Below are positions 22,124-29,485 of a DNA stretch of 64,000 bases, piece after piece. This DNA comes from DATKCA01 sp035544675 (GTDB taxonomy: Bacteria > Acidobacteriota > Thermoanaerobaculia > Gp7-AA8): assembly GCA_035544675.1 (NCBI GenBank), contig DATKCA010000025.1:1-64000 (forward strand), written 5' to 3'. Every line of letters begins with the position of its first letter. Position 1 is the first letter of the stretch. The translations under genes were made by a program, and so were the position numbers. The notes below the pieces were generated by a model. It was not told where the DNA came from. It searched no databases and was given only the letters and a program-made list of their open reading frames with translations.

Positions 22124-23647
22124 ATGACTCTTCTGGAAGTGGCCATTCTCGCGGCCTGGTACCTCACCCTGAGTGTGCTGACGGTCTTCAGCGTTCACCG
22201 CCTGTATCTTGTCAGATTGAATCGAGGGCCGTGGAGCGCGGCTGACCCGTGGAGCGCCGCCGACCCGGCGGCCGGCGATCAGGGGGCCGCGTACCCGCGG
22301 GCCGCCGAGTCGGCGGCGCTCCACGCGCTCCACTGGCCATCCCTTGTTGTGCAGCTTCCCGTCTACAACGAGCCGAACGTCGTGGGGCGTCTCATCGACG
22401 CGGTGGCGCAGCTCGAGTATCCCGGCCCGATCCGCGTGCAGGTGCTGGACGACTCGACCGACGGGACTTCATCGATCGCAGCCGGGCACATCGCGCGGTG
22501 GCGCCAGCGCGGGATCGCCATCGAACACATCCGCCGCGACCACCGCTCCGGCTTCAAGGCCGGCGCGCTGGCGCACGGGATGAGCCGCAGCGATGCGGAG
22601 CTCTTTGCCGTCTTCGACGCCGACTTCGTGCCGCCTGGCGACTTCCTCCTGCGAACGGTTCCTCACTTCACGGATTCGCGGGTGGGTATGGTGCAAACGC
22701 GCTGGGAGCATCTGAATCGCGAGACCTCACTGCTGACGCGGGTGCAGGCGATCTTCCTCGACGCGCACTTCGCCGTGGAGTCCGCGGCGCGGCATCGCAG
22801 CGGCCGGTTCTTCAATTTCAACGGCACCGCGGGAGTGTGGCGCCGTCAGGCCATCGAGGACGCGGGGGGCTGGTCGTCATCGACGCTCACGGAAGATCTC
22901 GACCTCTCCTACCGCGCCCAGCTGGAGGGCTGGAAGTTCGTCTTCCGGTCCGACGTCCTCACCCCGGCCGAGCTTCCGGCGGCCCTCAGCGGATTTCAGC
23001 AGCAGCAATACCGTTGGGCGAAAGGCTCGATTCAGACCGCGCGCAAGCTGCTTCCACGGATCCTCCGCAGCGCTGAGCCGGCGGCCGTGAGAGTGGAGGC
23101 GGTGTTCCATCTGACGAACAACGTCGCCTACCTTCTCAGCGTCGTCCTGGCGCTGCTGATCGTGCCTTCGCTGGCCATCCGGACCGCCGGGAGCATCTCG
23201 GCGATGCTCGCGCTCGACGCGTTTCTCTTCGTCCTCTCCACCGGCTCGGTGCTGCTGTTTCTCATCGAGGGACAGCGGCTCGCGGGCCGGCGCGTGAGGC
23301 TCCGCGAGATGCTCGCCGCTCTGCCGCTCGGAGTGGGAATGGCCGTCCGGAACAGCGCGGCGGTGGTCACGGGCGCATTCGAGAACGGGGGCTACTTCGC
23401 GCGGACGCCGAAGCGAGGAGGCGCGGCGCGGGAGACCTGGGAGCAAGCGCCTCGTCTGGCGAAGGCAGAGACCGCCCTGGCGCTCTACTTTCTTGTGGCC
23501 ATGGCCGGCTTCGCCACGAGCGCGCTGTGGCCTGCTCTGCCGTTTCTCGTGCTCTTCTTCAGCGGATATTCGTACGTGGCGTTCGAGGCGTTTCGCGAGC
23601 GTTTCTGGTTCGGACGCGCCGTAACACCTGATCTGGATCAGTCGTGA
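22124..23647 (+). CDS. Processive family 2 glycosyltransferase (cellulose/mannan synthase-like)
   Basis: 507 residues. After an N-terminal helix comes a GT-A domain with LPVYNE, VLDDSTDGT, FDADFVPP (the DxD), TLTEDLDLSYR (TED) and QQQQYRWAKGS (QxxRW). These are the full set of processive synthase motifs. Several C-terminal helices follow (about 330-490), as in CslA-like glucomannan synthases and BcsA. It probably polymerises a sugar across the inner membrane. No PilZ domain is seen. Residues about 36-70 are encoded by a 103-bp copy of the dispersed palindrome, placed in the short linker between the first helix and the catalytic domain. Confidence 0.88.
   Translation: MTLLEVAILAAWYLTLSVLTVFSVHRLYLVRLNRGPWSAADPWSAADPAAGDQGAAYPRAAESAALHALHWPSLVVQLPVYNEPNVVGRLIDAVAQLEYPGPIRVQVLDDSTDGTSSIAAGHIARWRQRGIAIEHIRRDHRSGFKAGALAHGMSRSDAELFAVFDADFVPPGDFLLRTVPHFTDSRVGMVQTRWEHLNRETSLLTRVQAIFLDAHFAVESAARHRSGRFFNFNGTAGVWRRQAIEDAGGWSSSTLTEDLDLSYRAQLEGWKFVFRSDVLTPAELPAALSGFQQQQYRWAKGSIQTARKLLPRILRSAEPAAVRVEAVFHLTNNVAYLLSVVLALLIVPSLAIRTAGSISAMLALDAFLFVLSTGSVLLFLIEGQRLAGRRVRLREMLAALPLGVGMAVRNSAAVVTGAFENGGYFARTPKRGGAARETWEQAPRLAKAETALALYFLVAMAGFATSALWPALPFLVLFFSGYSYVAFEAFRERFWFGRAVTPDLDQS
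22231..22333. repeat. Long dispersed palindrome inside the GT2 gene
   Basis: Two tandem heads (GTGGAGCGCGGCTGACCC and then GTGGAGCGCCGCCGACCC) are answered by GAGTCGGCGGCGCTCCAC and a final GCGCTCCAC. The arms pair almost completely. The 103 bp lie in frame and encode WSAADP twice, then a tail ending SAALHALH. This is the most complete copy in the window together with that at 28565. Confidence 0.8.
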
Positions 23648-23656
23648 CAACTCAGG

Positions 23657-23685
23657 GCCCCGCGAACACCGCGGGGCTTTTTTTT
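23657..23685 (+). terminator. Rho-independent terminator
   Basis: GCCCCGCG and CGCGGGGC pair perfectly (8 bp) around AACAC and are followed by eight T residues. It ends the GT2 synthase gene 10 bp after its stop codon. Confidence 0.93.
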
Positions 23686-23702
23686 GGGTACGATGGTGGC
23701 CG

Positions 23703-24347
23703 ATGCATCGCCAGAACCTGGGGGACATGCTGCTGGCTGCGAATCTCATCGACGAGGTGCAGATGCAGGTCGCGCTCGCCGAGCAGCGGCAGAGCGGCAA
23801 GCGCTTCGGCTCGACCCTGGTCGAATTGAAGTTCATCGACGAGAACGTCCTGGCCGCATTCCTGTCCAAGCAGATCGATGTCCCCTGCATCAGCCTGCTT
23901 CACATCGAGATCCCGAAGAAGGTCGTGCGCAAGCTCAACCGCATCGTGGCATCCGAGTGCAAGGCGGTGCCGGTGCGGCTGGACGAGATGAACAGGCTGG
24001 AAGTGGCCATGGTCGATCCGACGGATGCGGACGTCATCGAGAAGCTGGAGAAGACCTCGGGCATGGTCATCGCCCCTCTCATCGCGCCCGAAAGCTCGAT
24101 CGGGACGATGATCGAGAAGATCTATCCGGCCGTCATCAGCGAAGACGACGACACGCTTTCGACCCGGCAGAAGGACCTGGCCCGCAACGCGGTGAACGAC
24201 CCGATCTTCTGGGACCTCATCGCCGAGCTGGATACGGGCGACCTCGACCACCGGCTGACGCGCATCGAGCAGAGCCTCGAACAGATCTGGGTCCTGCTGG
24301 AGAAGGTGCTGCGAACAGTGGAAGCGCGCGAGAACGCGGAGCGATAG
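23703..24347 (+). CDS. Stand-alone MshEN (GspE N-terminal) domain protein
   Basis: 214 residues. LGDMLLAANLIDEVQMQVAL followed by GKRFGSTLVELKFI and then VPCISLLHIEIPKKVV to LEVAMVDPTDADVI is the MshEN domain found at the N-terminus of PilB/GspE assembly ATPases, where it can bind cyclic di-GMP. No ATPase domain follows. Instead the protein ends in a helical, probably coiled-coil segment (about 175-214). It may be a c-di-GMP receptor or a regulator of a pilus or secretion machine. It is an independent unit behind a terminator. Confidence 0.8.
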   Translation: MHRQNLGDMLLAANLIDEVQMQVALAEQRQSGKRFGSTLVELKFIDENVLAAFLSKQIDVPCISLLHIEIPKKVVRKLNRIVASECKAVPVRLDEMNRLEVAMVDPTDADVIEKLEKTSGMVIAPLIAPESSIGTMIEKIYPAVISEDDDTLSTRQKDLARNAVNDPIFWDLIAELDTGDLDHRLTRIEQSLEQIWVLLEKVLRTVEARENAER

Positions 24348-24815
24348 CTACGGCTTCTTATCCGCAGAGCCGGGATCGCCGCCCACGTACGCGTCTTCAC
24401 CGCCCTCTTCGGCGTTGTACGCGGCGCGTTCCATACGGTCCTGTTCGGCTTTGCGCGCCGCCGCGACCTTCGCTGCCTGCTCGGCCTCGATGGCGCGAGC
24501 CTTGGCCGCCTTCTCGGCGGCCACCATCTCCGGCGTCGGCCGCGGCTCCGGCACGAACACCTGGCGCACGACCGAGGTGGTGGTGAGGCGGCCCTTGGAG
24601 TTCTTCACGTCTTCGTTGGTGATGACGATGCTCTTCTTCGCGCCGCGATTGGTCCGCTTCGCGGCGGCCACCATCGGCGAGTCGACGGCCGGCTTCGCCT
24701 GCGAGTCGACGGCCGGCTTCGCCTGCGGCTCCGTTGTCTTGCCCTTCTCCTCTTCGGCCGCGATGAGCGGGAACGACAACAGCACGGCCGCGGCCAGGGT
24801 GATGACTCGCTTCAT
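24348..24815 (-). CDS. Secreted low-complexity protein
   Basis: 155 residues with a Sec signal peptide (MKRVITLAAAVLLSFPLIAA). The mature part begins with a direct repeat, QAKPAVDS twice (encoded by a 24-bp tandem duplication near 24676-24724). A basic segment follows, then an Ala/Glu/Lys-rich helix (about 95-135) and an acidic Gly-rich tail. I recognise no domain. It is convergent with the MshEN gene, the stops touching. Confidence 0.6.
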   Translation of the reverse strand: MKRVITLAAAVLLSFPLIAAEEEKGKTTEPQAKPAVDSQAKPAVDSPMVAAAKRTNRGAKKSIVITNEDVKNSKGRLTTTSVVRQVFVPEPRPTPEMVAAEKAAKARAIEAEQAAKVAAARKAEQDRMERAAYNAEEGGEDAYVGGDPGSADKKP

Positions 24816-24899
24816 GATGAGTTCTCCACTCTCTGTAAAGCGGGAAGGGCGCCGGTCCATTTCACCGCCCCGAATCTGGCATTTTGCCACGGGTACCCC

Positions 24900-25469
24900 A
24901 TGACCACGGAAGCCCTGCTCGAGCGATTCGGCTACCTGGCGGTCTTCCTGGGCACGTTCCTGGAGGGGGAGGCCATCCTGGTCATGGCCGGGTTCTTCGC
25001 CGAGCGCGGCTACCTGAACATCGTCACCGTCGCGGTGGTGGGATTCCTCGGTACCTACGTCGGTCATCTCTTCTGGTTCTGGCTCGGCCGCGCCCACGGC
25101 ATCAAGCTGATGGACCGCTTCCCGCGCATGAAGCAGCACTTCGGCAAGAGCATCCGGATGTTCGAGCGGTACGGCGCGGCCGCGATCCTCCTCACGCAGT
25201 GGATCTACGGCCTGCGGATCACCTGCGCCGTGATCGTCGGGATCTCGCGCATTTCCCTGATCAAGTTCCTCATTTACCAGGCCCTCAGCTGCCTGATCTG
25301 GACGGTGGCCATCACGGCTCTCGGCTACTACTTCGGCGCCGCGATCAATCGGCTCCTGGGCCGCGCCGAACACGTCGAGAAATGGGGCCTGGCCGTGATC
25401 ATCGTGGTCGCGGTCGCGTTGTGGCTGTATCACCGGCGCAAGGAGAAGGCTGAGGCGCTTGGCGCCTGA
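24900..25469 (+). CDS. DedA family membrane protein
   Basis: 189 residues. FGYLAVFLGTFLEGEAILVMAGF opens the SNARE-associated/DedA domain; GTYVGHLFWFWLGRAHG, RYGAAAILLTQWIYGLR and the later helices complete it. Family members are implicated in flipping undecaprenyl phosphate or phospholipids and in envelope integrity. The region with Glu at the first loop and Arg in the GLR segment matches conserved functional residues. The stop TGA abuts a heptamer array. Confidence 0.9.
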   Translation: MTTEALLERFGYLAVFLGTFLEGEAILVMAGFFAERGYLNIVTVAVVGFLGTYVGHLFWFWLGRAHGIKLMDRFPRMKQHFGKSIRMFERYGAAAILLTQWIYGLRITCAVIVGISRISLIKFLIYQALSCLIWTVAITALGYYFGAAINRLLGRAEHVEKWGLAVIIVVAVALWLYHRRKEKAEALGA

Positions 25470-25509
25470 CTAAGGACTAAGGACTAAGGACTAAGGACTA
25501 AAGGACTAG
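25469..25509. repeat. Heptamer array (ACTAAGG)n
   Basis: Four exact ACTAAGG units, then ACTAAAGG and ACTAG. The first base of the array is the last base of the DedA stop codon. It lies between the convergent dedA-like and ppdK genes. It is a single-arm array without an obvious inverted partner. Confidence 0.85.
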
Positions 25510-25516
25510 AAAGGGC

Positions 25517-28243
25517 CTAACCCTCAAACGCCCGCGCTTCGAGCTCGGCTTGTGCGGCGGCCAGGCGGGCGATGGGGACGCGATAGGGCGAGCACGAGAC
25601 GTAGTCGAGGCCGCAGGTCCGGAAGAAGCGGATCGAGTCGGGATCGCCGCCGTGCTCCCCGCACACGCCGACCTTCAGCCTGGGGTTGGCGGCGCGGCCG
25701 CGCTCGGTGCCGAGGCGGACGAGCTGTCCGACGCCCTCCTGGTCGATGGATTCGAACGGATCCCTGGGGAGGATCTTCTTGTCGACGTATTCGGGGAGGA
25801 ACGTGCCGGCGTCGTCCCGCGAGTAGCCGAAGGTCAACTGCGTGAGGTCGTTGGTGCCGAACGAGAAGAACTCCGCGGTGGCGGCGAGCTGCTCGGCGAT
25901 GAGCGCGGCGCGGGGAATCTCGATCATCGTGCCGACGATCACCGGCACGTCGGCGCTGCGCTCCTTCATCACCTCCGCGGCCACGCGCCGGACCATCTCC
26001 GTGGTGAGCTGCAGCTCCTTGATCGTTCCGACGAGCGGGATCATCACTTCCGGCTGCACGTCGGTGCCTTCCTTCTTCACGTCGCAGGCCGCCTGGTAGA
26101 TCGCCCGCACCTGCATCTCGTAGATCTCGGGGAAGGTGATGCCCAGCCGGCAGCCGCGGTGTCCGAGCATCGGGTTCGTCTCGTGAAGCTGGTTGACCTT
26201 GTTGCGCAGTTCGACGAAGCCCCAGCTCATGTCTCGCGCCAGCGAGGAGATCTGAGTCTCCGTCTGCGGCAGAAACTCATGGAGTGGCGGATCGAGCAGC
26301 CGTACCGTGACGGGCAGGCCGTGCAGCTCGCGGAAGATGCCTTCGAAGTCGGCCTTCTGAAACGGCAGGAGCTGCTCGAGTGCCTCGCGCCGTCCTTTGA
26401 CGTCGCGCGCGAGGATCATCTCGCGGACGCGCAGGATGCGCTCCTCCTGAAAGAACATGTGCTCGGTGCGGCAGAGACCGATGCCCTGGGCGCCGAAGAG
26501 CCGGGCCACACGGGCGTCCTCCGGCGTATCCGCGTTCGTGCGGATTCCGAGCGTGCGGATGGAATCGGCCCATTGCAGCAGGCGGTCGAAGTTGCGATAG
26601 ATCTCCGACTCCTCCGGCTTCATCGAGCCCTCGATGAGCACCTGAATCACTTCCGACGGGCGTGTGGCGATCTGGCCGCTGAGAATCTCGCCGGTCGTTC
26701 CGTCGACCGACATCCAGTCGCCTTCCTCGAGCGGCTCGTGTGCGTCCGCGCGCACTTCACCGCGCGAGTAATCGACGCGCAGCGAACCGGCCCCGACCAC
26801 GCAGGGACGTCCCATGCCGCGCGCGACGACTGCAGCGTGCGAGGTGAGTCCGCCGCGCGTGGTCAGAATCCCCGCCGCACTGTGCATCCCGGCGATGTCC
26901 TCGGGTGAGGTCTCGATGCGGACGAGGATGACAGGGCCTTCCTTCGCCATCTGCACGGCGCGCTCGGCGCTGAACGCGATGCGGCCGGCCGCCGCGCCGG
27001 GACCGGCGGGCAGTCCGCGCCCGAGCAGGCGCCCGCCGTGGAGCGCTTTGTCCTTCTCCTTTGCGTCGAAGACGGGAGCGAGGAGCTGAATGATCTGGTT
27101 GGCCTCGACGCGCTCCACCGCCTCGCGGTCCTTGATCAGTCCTTCCTCGACCATGTCACAGGCGATCTTCACCGCCGCGAATCCGGTGCGCTTTCCCGTC
27201 CGCGTCTGCAGCAGGTAGAGCTTGCCCGACTGAATGGTGAACTCGATGTCCTGCATGTCGCGATAGTGCCCCTCGAGCTTCCGATAGACGTCCTGAAGCT
27301 GGGCGTAAACCTGCGGCATCGTCTCTTCGAGCGACTTCTCGTCGCCCACCACCTGTGCCTTCGAGATGGGCATCGGCGTGCGGATGCCAGCCACGACGTC
27401 CTCTCCCTGCGCATTGGGCAGATATTCACCGTAGAAGCGCTTCATGCCCGTCGACGGATCGCGCGTGAACGCGACGCCGGTCGCGCAGTCGTCGCCCATG
27501 TTGCCGAAGACCATCGACTGCACGTTGACCGCCGTGCCCCAGTCGTCGGGGATGCCGTTGAGCTTGCGGTAGGTGATGGCCCGTGCGTTGTTCCACGAGA
27601 GGAACACGGCACCGACCGCGCCCCAGAGCTGCTGCTCGACGTCCTGCGGAAAGCCTTTTCCGCTCTCCTTCCTGACGATGCCCTTGTATGTCTCGACGAG
27701 ACCGCGAAGAGCGTCAGCCGGAATTTCCGCATCGGTCTCCACGCCCGTCTTGTCGCGCAGCGCGAACAGCTCGTGCTCGAACTTCTCGCGGTCGATCTCG
27801 AGGACGACGCTGGAGTACATCTGGATGAATCGGCGGTAGGAGTCGAGCGCGAATCGCTCCTCTGCGGACCTGGCCAGCCCCGCCACGGTCTTGTCGTTGA
27901 GCCCGAGGTTGAGGATCGTGTCCATCATTCCCGGCATGGAGGCGCGCGCGCCCGACCTGACCGAGACCAGAAGCGGCTTCGACTTGTCGCCGAACTTCCG
28001 GCCGGCGGACTTCTCGACCGCGGCGAGATTCTTCGCCACCTCATCCTTCAGCTCGGGCGGGTAGCGCTTGCCGTGGTCGTAGAAATAGGTGCAGACGGCC
28101 GTGGAAATGGTGAAGCCGGGCGGCACGGGAACGCCGATGTTGGTCATCTCGGCCAGGCCTGCGCCCTTGCCGCCGAGGAGCTCTTTCATCCTGGCGTTGC
28201 CTTCAGCGGTGCCCTCGCCGAAGTAGTAGACGTACTTTTCCAT
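25517..28243 (-). CDS. ppdK: Pyruvate, phosphate dikinase
   Basis: 908 residues. It interconverts pyruvate + ATP + Pi and PEP + AMP + PPi. The N-terminal ATP-grasp domain (KELLGGKGAGLAEM, SVRSGARASMPGMMDT) is followed by the swivelling His domain (TRGGLTSHAAVVARGMG) and the PEP/pyruvate TIM barrel (CRTEHMFF, CGEHGGDP with catalytic Cys, ending near SCSPYRVPIARLA). Order and length match the family. It may serve gluconeogenesis or PPi-linked glycolysis. No dikinase regulatory protein gene is adjacent. Confidence 0.96.
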   Translation of the reverse strand: MEKYVYYFGEGTAEGNARMKELLGGKGAGLAEMTNIGVPVPPGFTISTAVCTYFYDHGKRYPPELKDEVAKNLAAVEKSAGRKFGDKSKPLLVSVRSGARASMPGMMDTILNLGLNDKTVAGLARSAEERFALDSYRRFIQMYSSVVLEIDREKFEHELFALRDKTGVETDAEIPADALRGLVETYKGIVRKESGKGFPQDVEQQLWGAVGAVFLSWNNARAITYRKLNGIPDDWGTAVNVQSMVFGNMGDDCATGVAFTRDPSTGMKRFYGEYLPNAQGEDVVAGIRTPMPISKAQVVGDEKSLEETMPQVYAQLQDVYRKLEGHYRDMQDIEFTIQSGKLYLLQTRTGKRTGFAAVKIACDMVEEGLIKDREAVERVEANQIIQLLAPVFDAKEKDKALHGGRLLGRGLPAGPGAAAGRIAFSAERAVQMAKEGPVILVRIETSPEDIAGMHSAAGILTTRGGLTSHAAVVARGMGRPCVVGAGSLRVDYSRGEVRADAHEPLEEGDWMSVDGTTGEILSGQIATRPSEVIQVLIEGSMKPEESEIYRNFDRLLQWADSIRTLGIRTNADTPEDARVARLFGAQGIGLCRTEHMFFQEERILRVREMILARDVKGRREALEQLLPFQKADFEGIFRELHGLPVTVRLLDPPLHEFLPQTETQISSLARDMSWGFVELRNKVNQLHETNPMLGHRGCRLGITFPEIYEMQVRAIYQAACDVKKEGTDVQPEVMIPLVGTIKELQLTTEMVRRVAAEVMKERSADVPVIVGTMIEIPRAALIAEQLAATAEFFSFGTNDLTQLTFGYSRDDAGTFLPEYVDKKILPRDPFESIDQEGVGQLVRLGTERGRAANPRLKVGVCGEHGGDPDSIRFFRTCGLDYVSCSPYRVPIARLAAAQAELEARAFEG

Positions 28244-28264
28244 TCAGATCCAGACCTCTATGTA

Positions 28265-29485
28265 TCAAAAAGCAGACCGGGCCGCGGCAGGGATCTCGAT
28301 CTCCACGGCGCTGTAGAGCGCGCGCATGGCCGCGTTCTCGATAGGCTGATGCGGTTCGGCGGCCACTCCGAAGTCGATTCTGCTGATGTCGACGCCGCCT
28401 TCCTGTAGCGTGACGCGCAGCGCATCGAGACGCGCCTGCGCATTCTGTCCGCGAAAGTCGCGCGAGACCAGCCGGATGCGGTCCGCCCGCTTCAGCACCG
28501 CGCCGACGGTGGCGACGGGATCGGGGCCGTAGAGGGGATAACGCCCGGCGCGCCGGAGAAACGCGTGGAGCACCGCCGACCCGGCGGCGCTGGTGGGCGG
28601 GGACGCGGCTGTTTCGGCGGGGTTTTTGGTCCGGGACGCCGCCGAGTCGGCGGCGCTCCACGCTCCACTTCCACACCGCTCTCCGAACCAGCTCTCCCCG
28701 TAGTTGTAGCCGATCGGCTCCTCGTGCCACTTGATCGCGCTCAGCTTCCGGCCGTCCGGAGAGAGCGTCACGATCGCATGTCCCCACTGCGGTCCCTGCG
28801 CCCACGCGAAACGGTAGACGGCGCCGTCGCGGCCGCCGTCGAGGACGATCGGCTCACCGATGTGGCGCTCCAGCGTGCCGCCGGTGTTCGTGAGGGCTGC
28901 CGCCTGCCCGTTCACCGTCCAGCATCCGCCCAGGTCGGGAACGGACGGCGTCTCCAGAAAGCGTCCCCGGGCCTGCACGGACGTGAGCGTCGCGAACCGC
29001 AGGCCGGGAGTCGGGGAAATCGTCATGCGGAAGTAGCGCGCGGTGATCGGAGGCTGCAGCGGCACGATCTGCAGCTCGAGGCTGGCGTCGAAGCGCTGCA
29101 TCTTCAGCGCGTCGAAGCGGCTGCCATCCATGGATGTCTCGATGAGAGCCTCGCGGACGGCGAAGATTCCCGGCTGAGTGCGGATGCCGAACTGCTCGAT
29201 GCTCGCCGGCGCCGGCAGTGCGAAGACGAGCGTCTGCTGCGGGTCGTCGGGAGGGGAGTTCCAGGGAGAGTCGAAATTGCCGTCGATGGCGCGCAGAGCC
29301 GAATTGTCGAGCGACAGCTCGCCGGTTCGCGAGACGACCGAAGCGCCGAACCCGATGTTGAGCAGGTTGACGCGCTCCTCCGGAGACTCGCGGTCGGGAG
29401 GGGCCTTCGCGGCCGGCGGCGGCGCAGGAGCTTCCCGGCATCCGGCCAGAAGGAGGAGGGCGACGATGAGAGCGAGGTGTCTCAC
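28265..29485 (-). CDS. Lipoprotein with discoidin-like domain and OmpA-like tail
   Basis: 406 residues from GTG at 29485, whose GTGA overlaps the glyS stop. Signal peptide with lipobox LLLAGC. After a Pro/Ala linker, residues about 45-190 resemble an F5/8 type C (discoidin) domain: a jelly roll with AIDGNFDSPWNSPP and FEIGIR-like strands. The C-terminal region (about 315-406, GVDISRIDFGVAAEPHQP) has the pattern of an OmpA-like peptidoglycan-binding domain, though weakly. Between them, residues about 273-307 are encoded by a copy of the dispersed palindrome. It is coupled translationally to glyS but unrelated in function. Confidence 0.65.
   Translation of the reverse strand: MRHLALIVALLLLAGCREAPAPPPAAKAPPDRESPEERVNLLNIGFGASVVSRTGELSLDNSALRAIDGNFDSPWNSPPDDPQQTLVFALPAPASIEQFGIRTQPGIFAVREALIETSMDGSRFDALKMQRFDASLELQIVPLQPPITARYFRMTISPTPGLRFATLTSVQARGRFLETPSVPDLGGCWTVNGQAAALTNTGGTLERHIGEPIVLDGGRDGAVYRFAWAQGPQWGHAIVTLSPDGRKLSAIKWHEEPIGYNYGESWFGERCGSGAWSAADSAASRTKNPAETAASPPTSAAGSAVLHAFLRRAGRYPLYGPDPVATVGAVLKRADRIRLVSRDFRGQNAQARLDALRVTLQEGGVDISRIDFGVAAEPHQPIENAAMRALYSAVEIEIPAAARSAF
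28565..28668. repeat. Long dispersed palindrome inside the lipoprotein gene
   Basis: GTGGAGCACCGCCGACCCGG at one end is answered by CCGAGTCGGCGGCGCTCCAC at the other, with a further GCTCCAC. The 104-bp copy has the same length and inner order as that at 22231. Read on the minus strand it encodes WSAADSAAS at one end and GSAVLH at the other, between two otherwise domain-like regions. Confidence 0.8.

Noticed and set aside
25469..25509. CRISPR array
   Set aside because: Units are 7 bp and contiguous with no unique spacers; no cas genes are present.
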